This document shows, one piece after another, positions 56,705 to 64,000 of a stretch of DNA of 64,000 bases (its first letter is position 1; each line of letters opens with the position of its first letter). Source of the stretch: an uncultured Planctomycetaceae bacterium (GTDB lineage: Bacteria > Planctomycetota > Planctomycetia > Planctomycetales > Planctomycetaceae); NCBI GenBank assembly GCA_943787265.1, contig CALSLT010000030.1, positions 124,001 through 188,000 of the forward strand. Direction: 5' to 3'. The notes under the pieces were generated by a model that was given only the letters and a program-made list of their open reading frames with translations, was not told the DNA's origin and searched no databases. The position numbers were made by a program, and so were the translations under genes.

Positions 56705-58142
56705 TCAGCGGCCCGCGCGAAACTCCGACGAGCCATCACTGTCCACGTCGCCAACCGTGAACATGCCGATCTGTTTGTAAGGCAAAGCGGAAAGCGGTCA
56801 CTGAATTCCAAATTTCTGACAGCCGATCGCCGAACAACCGAGAACTGACCGACTCCTCAACTTCGATCTGCCAAGGACGACAAAGCGATACCTGGTCGAC
56901 CAGGTCCTGGAGTTGTCTTTCAAGTCTCCGATCGCTGCGACAATCTTTGGCTCGCCGTCGCCATCCAGATTGAAAACCGTGAATGGGCCAATCTGTTTTG
57001 ATTCTGGCGCTGCAAACAGCGGCTGTGGCGATCCGAATTCGGGATTGCCTGGAAGCCCATCGTTGGAGAGCCACTGCAGACTCCACAGGTGGGGAGGACA
57101 TTCCTTATATCCGATTCTCCCCGTGCCCTATATGTGCCCCGGACTTTGGATACGGCCATCGGTGCTGCCTCATATTGACGAGCAAATCGAGGTCTCCGTC
57201 ATTGTCCCAGTCGGCGACTTCGACCCAATCCACAGACGGTTGCTCGACAATAATTCTGTTCGTCCCGATCAGCACTCCGAGCTTCTTTCGAATCGGCCCG
57301 CCCTTTTCAGTCTTCGGCTTCAATGCTGCCAGTTCTGGAATTTCGAGCTTCTTGAATTCCGGCTTCCAGGCTGTGCTGTCTTTCTCGCTGTAGTAGGACT
57401 CTGATTCAACGTGTTCGTCAATCACGGGCAGGCTCAAAAGAGATTTCGCAATGTCGGGACTGCCGTACAGAATGTAAAAATCCCGGTGCCCTTTGTAGGC
57501 CATCAGAATGTCCTGATGCCCGTCCTGATTCCAATCGACGATGATCGGTCGAGTCGTACCGCGCATCATTCTGAAAGCCGAGAACTTGTCCTCAGACTGT
57601 TCTCGGTGAAAATCGACACGTCGGCGGCCGTCGAACAATCCTTCCTTCCGGCCTCGGAAGAAATGAAACGCCAGCGGATCGCAACAATTCGAGCCAGCGA
57701 CCATGTCCGTGACGCCGTCTCCATCGAAATCCCCGAACCGAGGATCAAAGGAACGCTTGCTTCAGCCAACCGGAATTCGTGCTGAGGGAATTCGGTCGTC
57801 GAGCCAGAATCCGTTCTTGAATGATGTCGACGCACCTGCTCCAGCATTCGAGTAGACACGCAGGCGACCGCTGGGGTCCTGGCCTTTCACGCGAGGGATG
57901 TCGTGTCCGACGACGAAGTCAATCCCTTCCCCACCGGAGATTCGGCCGAGTTGCGGATTGCGAGCTCCCGCCGGCATGCTTCCCGGTCGTACTTCGCGTT
58001 GAATCCGAAGCAACGACGAGTCTGAATTCGTCACAGAGTTCCACCCATCCGAAGCAGCATCCCAACCGTCGTCTCGGGCAGCGACGAAGAACGCGATGAC
58101 CGCCAGCTCGACGACTGCGGCAATCAAAACTGAGCATTTCAA
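56705..58142 (-). pseudogene. FG-GAP/VCBS-type secreted protein gene, disrupted
   Basis: Start by TTG at 58142 (AAGGGAG upstream) with signal-like LKCSVLIAAVVELAVIAFFV. VKGQDPSGRLRVYSNAGAGA and then RIPSARIPVG, TGA at 57762-57764 in frame, then SKRSFDPRFGDFDGDGVTDM, WNQDGHQDILMAYKG and DWDNDGDLDLLVNMRQ: repeated DxDxDG calcium loops. It shifts frame near 57110-57140; the tail (PEFGSPQPLFAAPESKQIG, FTVFNLDGDGEPKIVAAIG) lies in another frame. A third tail fragment, KQIGMFTVGDVDSDGSSEFR, ends at 56705. Beta-propeller, exported; broken. Confidence 0.7.
56804..57140 (+). repeat. Direct repeat DR2 (FG-GAP 3'-end)
   Basis: The copy that is joined to the FG-GAP body; same orientation as DR1, spacing 1.5 kb. 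It has ~25 extra bases relative to DR1 near CATCGTTGGAGAGCCACTG. Confidence 0.75.
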
Positions 58143-58330
58143 TTGAGTATCTCCCTTGGAGTATTTCGGACGTCTCGGCGGCATACGCCTCGAACATCGA
58201 ATTCGCTGGTTCCATTTTCGAACGGCTCAGCAGACTGCCAGAATCGAAACGGGAACGGATGCAGAATTCTGACGCAGGTCTCTGGCCGCACAATTCTCAG
58301 ATCTTTTTTATGAACGCGCTCATTTTCTCA

Positions 58331-58383
58331 TTGACAGACAACCAACTCGCCAACATTATATGATCACGTTCACATTAAAGGAG
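58331..58383 (+). promoter_or_regulatory. Possible promoter and RBS of the TetR-UbiB operon
   Basis: TTGACA at 58331-58336 and TATGAT-like sequence at 58359-58364 (spacing 22, longer than usual), followed by the strong ribosome binding site AAAGGAG (58377-58383), 7 bases before the GTG start. The RBS is convincing; the promoter boxes are not. Confidence 0.4.
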
Positions 58384-58390
58384 TCGAGCA

Positions 58391-58984
58391 GTGCGAGTGT
58401 CAGCCAAAACAAAAGAAGCAACCCGGCAGAAAGTTCTGCAGGTTTCGCAGGACCTGTTCAACTCGGAGGGATTCCGCGAGACGACCAGTCGCGACCTGGC
58501 CAAGGCTGCCGGTATCGCCGCCGGAACGATTTTCAACTACTTCCCAACGAAAGAAGCCATCGTTCTTCAGCTCGTCTGCGACGCTCTTGAAAACGCTGAA
58601 GCAACCTTCAATCGAAGAGTTCGTCCGGAATCGACACTCGAAGAGGACCTCTTCCTTTACGTGTCGACGGGGCTCAGACAACTCCAGCCGATGCGAGGGT
58701 TCGTCGGACCGGCATTTGAAACACACCTTGGCCCGGCATGCGGCGGAGACGCCAACGAACTCGGCGACCGCATCCGCACCTCGCACGTTGAAATGGTGTC
58801 CGGTCTGCTGAGCAAGCATGGGCACGACGAACCGCCGACAGCCGTGCATCTGCAGATGTACTGGCTGCTTTACACCGGCGTGCTCGCCTTCTGGGCCAAA
58901 GATCAATCACGCAAACAGGAAGACACGCTCGCGCTGCTGGATCAGTCAATCAAAATGTTCGTCAACTGGTACCTCGCCGGTTGA
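58391..58984 (+). CDS. TetR/AcrR family transcriptional regulator
   Basis: 197 residues from a GTG. N-terminal helix-turn-helix: KVLQVSQDLFNSEGFRETTS, DLAKAAGIAAGTIFNYFPTKEAIV. The C-terminal ligand domain is unlike well-known subgroups. It is separated from the UbiB-type kinase gene by 37 bases, so it probably regulates the operon, perhaps including itself. Confidence 0.88.
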   Translation: MRVSAKTKEATRQKVLQVSQDLFNSEGFRETTSRDLAKAAGIAAGTIFNYFPTKEAIVLQLVCDALENAEATFNRRVRPESTLEEDLFLYVSTGLRQLQPMRGFVGPAFETHLGPACGGDANELGDRIRTSHVEMVSGLLSKHGHDEPPTAVHLQMYWLLYTGVLAFWAKDQSRKQEDTLALLDQSIKMFVNWYLAG

Positions 58985-59021
58985 CGCAGGGTCAACGATC
59001 TTCAAATTAGGGAGAACTCCA

Positions 59022-60452
59022 ATGGCTGTAAATGTTGCGGAACTCATCGATGCACTGCCCGAGGTCGACCAGGACGAAGCCACTCCATCCGGCGGAGTCG
59101 TCACCGAAGCCCTGGCAACCATCCTTTCAGATCGCCCCGTGCCGACCGGCTCGATGCGACGCCTCTCACTCCTTGGCGGGTTACAGGCGAAGATCGCCGT
59201 GGCGTACGGCTTCCACTGGCTTCGGGGGTGGTTTCAAGACGCCGACCAGCGTGAACGTGACCTGAAAGAGACGCACTTCAAGACCGCGTTGAAAATGCTC
59301 GATTCAATGGGCTACCTTCGCGGAGCCGTCATGAAGGTCGGTCAAACGCTGGCGAACTTTCCGGACGTCGCCCCGGACGGTCTCGTTCAGACGCTGGACA
59401 AGTTGCATTTCCAGGCACAGCCCATGCACTTTTCGCTGCTACGCGAAACGGTCATCAACGAACTCGGCGACGAGCCTCACAACCTGTTTGCCGAATTCGA
59501 CGAAACGGCATTTGCGGCGGCATCGCTGGGACAGGTTCATCGAGCAAGACTGAAAACCGGTCAGCAGGTCGCGGTCAAGATTCAGTACCCGGGAATCGCC
59601 CGCACGATTCGGTCAGACTTTCGAAATCTGGTTCCGCTGCTGCTTCCGAGTCGTCTCACCGGTGACTGGCAGAACCTCAAGGACCAGGTCGAGTTCGCAC
59701 GCCGCGGAATCGAAATGGAAACCGACTACACGCGCGAAGCCGAGACACAAATGCGAGTTCGCCGGCTCTTCTTCGAGGAAGACGGCATTGTCGTGCCGCA
59801 GGTTTATCCGGAATTCTCGACAGATCGAATCATCACGATGGACTATCTGGAAGGCGACCATCTCGATGCACTGCTCGCGAAGAATCCTTCACAGGACGAA
59901 CGCAACGACTACGCCCTCAAGCTGACTCGAGCGGGGTCTCGAATGGTCTACCACGGCAGAATGAACAACGTCGACGTGCATGCGGGGAACTACCTGTTCA
60001 TGCCAGACGGTCGACTCGGCCTGATCGACTTCGGATGCGTCATCCGCATCGAAAGTGACGCCATGTGGGAATTATACGGCCGGCTGCATCGAGCAATGAT
60101 GACGGGAGAGGATTCATCAATCCGCGAGGTGATGATGGAATGGCAGCAGCTAACCGACTCCCCGTCTGACGCGGAGCATTTACGGTTGAGCACCGAATTC
60201 GGCAAGCTGGTCTGGAAACCGTATTACTCGCCCGGCCCGTTCGACTACGGCGACCGCGAATACCTTCAGCGCGGCATCGACCTGATGGCCGAACACATGA
60301 AGAATCGCTGCACACGATCTCATCCCACAAATCTAATGCAAGCTCGCTGGCACGTCGGCTGGTGGATGATGTTTTACCGACTGGGAGCGATCATCGACCC
60401 AGCCCCAATCGTCAACGAAGAAACAACCGTCACCGGCTGGGAAGGTTGTTAA
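59022..60452 (+). CDS. ABC1/UbiB-family atypical kinase
   Basis: 476 residues from ATG 59022, preceded by AGGGAG. KxGQ motif: GAVMKVGQTLANFPDVAP; nucleotide loop AAASLGQVHRARLKTG with VAVKIQYPG; NNVDVHAGNYLFM and LGLIDFGCVIR provide the catalytic and Mg-binding motifs. UbiB-type kinases have ATPase activity linked to ubiquinone or other isoprenoid lipid metabolism. Here with a TetR regulator; substrate unknown. A 21-base near-perfect palindrome covers its stop codon. Confidence 0.88.
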   Translation: MAVNVAELIDALPEVDQDEATPSGGVVTEALATILSDRPVPTGSMRRLSLLGGLQAKIAVAYGFHWLRGWFQDADQRERDLKETHFKTALKMLDSMGYLRGAVMKVGQTLANFPDVAPDGLVQTLDKLHFQAQPMHFSLLRETVINELGDEPHNLFAEFDETAFAAASLGQVHRARLKTGQQVAVKIQYPGIARTIRSDFRNLVPLLLPSRLTGDWQNLKDQVEFARRGIEMETDYTREAETQMRVRRLFFEEDGIVVPQVYPEFSTDRIITMDYLEGDHLDALLAKNPSQDERNDYALKLTRAGSRMVYHGRMNNVDVHAGNYLFMPDGRLGLIDFGCVIRIESDAMWELYGRLHRAMMTGEDSSIREVMMEWQQLTDSPSDAEHLRLSTEFGKLVWKPYYSPGPFDYGDREYLQRGIDLMAEHMKNRCTRSHPTNLMQARWHVGWWMMFYRLGAIIDPAPIVNEETTVTGWEGC

Positions 60453-60461
60453 ACAACCTTC
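60441..60461. repeat. Palindrome over the UbiB stop codon
   Basis: GAAGGTTGTT-a-AACAACCTTC, 10-pair arms. No T tract on the plus strand. May slow transcription or be an operator; unclear. Confidence 0.6.
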
Positions 60462-61359
60462 ACCGTACAAAACGTTCTGAAGCCCCGCTGTGCGATCGTG
60501 AAAATGCAGTATGGATGTCGTGTACTGAGAAACCAACTATCCTGAGTATTCCAGAGCAAACTCACCAGGAACCAGTTGGGGGCCATCGATGTACTATGTC
60601 AGTTTGATCCTTGCGATCGCTGCCGCTTTTCTGGCTGGCCGATTCTGCGTGAGTATCGCCGCAAAAATCGATCGACGCTGGCTCCGTCGGCTTGTCTTCT
60701 GGTTGGTAGTCTTCCCAGGTGTCTCAGCCTTTTGCCTCTACACCATGGCGTCGTTTGGCGACGACATGGTCCTGGTGAGATGGCCAAGACTCTTTCTTGG
60801 GGCATTCATGCCGACGACTGTCTTCGCGTTCACGTTCACGATCTCGGCATTTCGTGGGTTCAAAGTCAATCCCGATACTCAAACGAGAAGAGCCTGTCGA
60901 TGGCATGACAACCAGCGTTTAGTCGTGTGCACAATAGCCTTAGGGGCCAGCCTGATTGCCTACGACTGGCAACTTAAGAACGACTTGATTCACCTTAAAG
61001 AAACAACTCTCGCCGAGTGGCGAAATACGCCGCAAGAGATGATTCCCGATGATCAGAACGCGGCGACAGAATATCTATCGCTCAGCGAATTTCGCGAAAC
61101 TCTGGATGCATGGGATACCAAGGCACAGGAACGATTCGGCACAGGAGGATTCGGAACGGATATCGATGATCCCCTCTTCTTCAACACCATTCCCAATCCG
61201 GAAAGCGTCAAGGGTGAATCCGTTCTAACACCCGAGACGTTGTATGTTGAGACGGACTTTTCTGATGATTGGTTTAACGGCTTGCAGGAGTGCGAAGAAG
61301 CATTCCTGCGACTCCGGGACGGTGCTGCTAAACCGCGTCTTACTATCATTAGATCGCTT

Positions 61360-61383
61360 GGCGGATTCACATCTGAAGTGCAA
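61360..61383 (+). repeat. IS30 left terminal inverted repeat
   Basis: Starts GGCGGATTCACATCTGAAGT; 24 bases, exact inverse of 62462-62485. Preceded by CTT, the target duplication. Confidence 0.93.
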
Positions 61384-61506
61384 CGGATCAGAACTCAGCT
61401 CTGGTTCGGACGGGATGGGCTTCGAGGCGGTTTACTGCTGGAAAGTGAACACCGCAGGGAGTTGGATAGTTGTGCGAACAATGCACTATTCAACGGAGAA
61501 CCTGCG

Positions 61507-62478
61507 ATGCCGTACCACCAGCTTACTCTTGAAGAACGCGAAGTCATCTCTCAGTTACATTATTCGGGCACTGGTCCGACAAAGATCGCTCAGCACTTGA
61601 ATCGTTCTCCGTCGACCATCAGTCGCGAACTGTCTCGCAACAGGGATTCGGAAGGCTATCGAGCCGTGGCCGCTCAGGAACGAACTGCCCGACGTCGTCG
61701 CGAGCGTCCGCTCATCCGGAAGATGGACGATCCTTTCATCAACGAGTCAGTCCGTAGCGGATTGTCTCAGGAGTGGTCACCGGAAGAAATCGCTGGCCGG
61801 ATGAAGCGAGATTACCGCCGGACACAATCGAGACGAGTGTCGTATCAGACGATCTACCGCTGGCTGGAGACCTGCGAATACCGCAGCCATTTCCGCTCGT
61901 TCCTGCGTCACGGTCGTTATCGCAAACGTCGGGGCATTGACGGACGAGGCCGCATCAGAAACCGCGTCAGCATCGAGCAGCGTCCGGCAAAAGTCGATTC
62001 ACGCCGCCGCTTCGGTGACTGGGAGGGCGACACGGTTCACGGTGCAGATCACTCCGGCATGATCATGACCTGTGTGGAACGCAAGAGCGGATTTTTGATC
62101 ACAGCAAAGATGAAAAACGGCACCAGCGCCCGGCTGAACGCTGCCAAAGAACGAGCGTTCCGCATCATCCCGCCAACGCTGCGTCAGACACTGACCGTCG
62201 ACAACGGCAAGGAATTCTCCGGCCATGAACAACTGAGCAAGCGTCTGCAGATCGCCATCTACTTTGCACACGCCTACTCCTCGAACGAGCGAGCAACAAA
62301 CGAAAACACCAACGGCCTGCTGCGTCAGTACTTCCCGAAGAAGACCGACTTCCGAGACATCTCACACAACGCCCTTGCACACGTCACGAACCGGCTCAAC
62401 AATCGACCTCGAAAGAGACTCAACTATCTCACTCCACTCGAAGTTCTCACAAAAGCCGGCTTTGCACTTCAGATGTGA
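61507..62478 (+). CDS. IS30-family transposase
   Basis: 323 residues. Helix-turn-helix PTKIAQHLNRSPSTISRELS near the N-terminus, then the DDE domain: first Asp in FGDWEGDTVHG, second in LTVDNGKEFSGH, Glu in NERATNENTNGLLRQYFP. The start MPYHQLTLEEREVISQLH is typical. The open frame is continuous with upstream host sequence, but the ATG at 61507 is the natural start. Stop codon inside the right inverted repeat. All catalytic residues present. Confidence 0.93.
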   Translation: MPYHQLTLEEREVISQLHYSGTGPTKIAQHLNRSPSTISRELSRNRDSEGYRAVAAQERTARRRRERPLIRKMDDPFINESVRSGLSQEWSPEEIAGRMKRDYRRTQSRRVSYQTIYRWLETCEYRSHFRSFLRHGRYRKRRGIDGRGRIRNRVSIEQRPAKVDSRRRFGDWEGDTVHGADHSGMIMTCVERKSGFLITAKMKNGTSARLNAAKERAFRIIPPTLRQTLTVDNGKEFSGHEQLSKRLQIAIYFAHAYSSNERATNENTNGLLRQYFPKKTDFRDISHNALAHVTNRLNNRPRKRLNYLTPLEVLTKAGFALQM

Positions 62479-62485
62479 ATCCGCC
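62462..62485 (-). repeat. IS30 right terminal inverted repeat
   Basis: Inverse of the left terminus over 24 bases; followed by CTT. Confidence 0.93.
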
Positions 62486-63492
62486 CTTGATAATCCAAAT
62501 AATGAAAAACTCAACTCCCAGTTCGACCTACTTGCAAGTACTCTCAAACTGTTTCAGCTAAAACTGCTTACCGTCGCTTCACGCGGCAAGCTGCAACAAG
62601 CCTACAACGATGTAGATGTCCTTCTAACCATCGCGCGCCACTTCGACAGTGACATTGAAATCGAAGGGCAACGGTTTGGGAATTTCGCAAGGTCACTTGC
62701 CATTGATGCGATTGAGCACATCCTATATCTCGCCCCAAAACCACCGGCAACGTTCCTCAAACCTCTTATCGAGAATAAACATAACCCACGATATCGACTT
62801 CCTGAATCGATGAAGTGGGGAACCGCCCGGTTCATTACCCAAATGTGCGACACACACCTGGGACTGATGAAACCAGAAGAGTTTGACCTGCCCTGGAATT
62901 TCAACGTCATGGCCCGCTTCCCTTCGTTCCTGCCATCCCGATTAGCAATGGCAGGTGATGACATGGCTTTGGCTCAAGCTCGGTCAGTTATCTACCAAAA
63001 GTTTGCCGACGGCTGGGCCGATCGCAGGATGACAGGCGATAAACTCATCGAAGAGTTAGGAGCTCATTGGCCACCACTATTCGTCGCTGGTGACGATACC
63101 CGTGACACTCAACTGATTTCAGCAAATATTCGTTACGATTCTCAGCAAAGCATCAATCTGACCGTCGCGGCGGCCCTCTATCAAATAAAGACAGAGGAGT
63201 ACCCCGCCAACGTAGAGCAGCTTATACCAGAGTTTCTGTCAGCAGTTCCGGTCTCAATACGAGACGGAGAGGATTTCAGCCTCCACCCATTTAATAGTGG
63301 ATTGATCATCTCCGCCCCGTACGATTTCGATTTAGCGGTCAAGATCGTCTCTAACCGCGATTCCACACGGTTCGCAGAAGACTTGCGTTACGGCTCGACA
63401 CTCCTCGGACCAGCGTACCGACTCGCACATATCCGTGAACCTGATACATCACCTGAGGTCGAACGACCCAATTGAACTCGAACCAAGTCACC

Positions 63493-64000
63493 CTACACGC
63501 GGAATATCTCGTTCAGGTCGCCGGTGCTGTCGCCGAACTTTTCGGTCGGGACGCCGACTGCGTTCATCATCGAGACGAACATGTTGGACAAACGAGTCTT
63601 GTTCTCGTCGAACTTGCGAAACTGGCCGTGGCTGATGCCGAGTTTGCCGCCGCCCGCCAAGATCAGCGGATAGTTCCTGGCCAGGTGAGTCGTGCTGGTT
63701 CCGCAGCCGTACATGATGACCGTGCGGTCGAGGACTGAGACGTCGCCTTCCTGAGCGTTTTTCAAGCGGTCGAGGAAGTAAGCAAAGTTCTGATTCATGA
63801 ACTGATCCCACACTCCCCAGTCTTTGAAGTCGCCGCCTTTGCGGTGACTCAACGAGTGGTGAGTTTGCAAGCCGAGTGCTTCGGGAAAATGGTCCGTCTT
63901 TGAGCCGCCGCCTTCGATGCCCAGCATGTGAGTGATGACTCGCGTGGTGTCAGTCTGAAAAGCGTGAAACATCAGGTCGTAGGTTGCTCGAACGTAGTCT
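63493..64000 (-). CDS. DUF1552 protein, 5' part outside window
   Basis: Open from the stop at 63493 to the end of the window (169 codons plus one base). DYVRATYDLMFHAFQTD, then GLQTHHSLSHRKGG, DVSVLDRTVIMYGCGTS, NYPLILAGGGKLGISHG and a terminal GDSTGDLNEIF are the C-terminal signature of DUF1552. In planctomycetes it usually follows a DUF1592/DUF1588-type cytochrome gene (outside the window here). Function unknown; usually exported via a Tat leader, which lies beyond the window. Confidence 0.88.
   Translation of the reverse strand, partial: DYVRATYDLMFHAFQTDTTRVITHMLGIEGGGSKTDHFPEALGLQTHHSLSHRKGGDFKDWGVWDQFMNQNFAYFLDRLKNAQEGDVSVLDRTVIMYGCGTSTTHLARNYPLILAGGGKLGISHGQFRKFDENKTRLSNMFVSMMNAVGVPTEKFGDSTGDLNEIFRV

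Larger units (their letters stand above)
61360..62485 (+). mobile_element. IS30-family insertion sequence, complete
   Basis: 1126 bp, perfect 24-bp terminal inverted repeats, 3-bp target duplication CTT at both flanks (61357-61359 and 62486-62488). One transposase gene. The perfect ends and the host gene's intact frame around it point to a recent insertion. Confidence 0.93.
60589..63475 (+). pseudogene. Large hypothetical membrane-associated gene interrupted by IS30
   Basis: Two exonic parts: 60589-61359 and 62489-63475. Removing the IS and one CTT restores a single frame: TIIRSL joins DNPNNEKLNSQF. The result is 585 residues. N-terminus MYYVSLILAIAAAFLAGRFC and three to four hydrophobic segments (FWLVVFPGVSAFCLYTMA, LFLGAFMPTTVFAFTFTISA, LVVCTIALGASLIAYDW), then a large soluble part. 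C-terminal IKTEEYPANVEQLIPEF resembles the pilin-like conserved turn of planctomycete proteins. The start, ATG 60589, is followed closely by the transmembrane segment. No family recognised. As it stands the gene is interrupted; its 5' part also reads in frame into the transposase. Confidence 0.75.

Noticed and set aside
60589..62478. A 629-codon single gene combining a membrane N-terminus and IS30 transposase
   Set aside because: The junction is the IS30 left inverted repeat; the chimera is an artefact of insertion.

Overview
The window looks like a chromosomal segment of a Planctomycetota bacterium. The grounds are the gene families: Planctomycete cytochrome PSCyt1 with DUF1549/DUF1553, two DUF1501 proteins, a DUF1552 fragment, a DUF1080 domain, Tat-type Gfo/Idh/MocA oxidoreductases, a CxxCH-bearing di-haem oxidoreductase, and an ECF sigma factor translationally coupled to a large Ser/Thr kinase. 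No rRNA, tRNA, CRISPR array or phage module was recognised.

Layout. Bases 1-6.6 kb (minus) hold the start of a PSCyt1/DUF1549 gene and four exported or cytoplasmic carbohydrate-type enzymes (SASA-DUF1080 fusion, Gfo/Idh/MocA, SGNH hydrolase, AXE1-like esterase). At 7.3-9.2 kb a DapA-family gene carrying an in-frame amber codon sits next to a complete IS5-family element. 9.3-18 kb carries envelope proteins: a TraB/ChaN-like protein, a protein with two STN-like domains, a di-haem oxidoreductase, a vWA-like protein, a thioredoxin-fold protein and two small membrane proteins. 18.3-37.7 kb is mainly metabolic: DUF1501, a frameshifted cysK, manA, DUF2784, Gfo/Idh, cspA, SDR, a GH63-type glucosidase, a zinc alcohol dehydrogenase, acnA, a cupredoxin-like protein, a molybdopterin oxidoreductase, a D-aminoacylase and a VOC protein. 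37.8-44.5 kb is a DUF1501 gene plus a 1.7-kilo-residue PSCyt1/WD40/Big2/DUF1549/DUF1553 gene. 45.6-51 kb has the kinase/sigma pair and an amidohydrolase.

The stretch from 44.9 to 58.2 kb is the decayed part: an N-terminal and a C-terminal fragment of REP-associated tyrosine transposases (RAYTs), a GTAG-hairpin/hairpin-CTAC element built like a BIME, three copies of a ~40-bp dispersed repeat (two of them next to the RAYT fragments), a ~310-bp direct repeat flanking a frameshifted sugar isomerase, and a broken FG-GAP-type gene. 58.4-60.5 kb is a TetR-UbiB kinase operon. From 60.6 to 63.5 kb an IS30-family element with perfect 24-bp ends and a CTT target duplication interrupts an otherwise intact gene. 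The window ends inside a DUF1552 gene.

The least explained content is the RAYT/REP-like relic landscape and the very large multi-domain PSCyt gene. Several single-base lesions (cysK, sugar isomerase, DapA-like, FG-GAP) may be true pseudogenes or assembly errors; raw reads would settle this.
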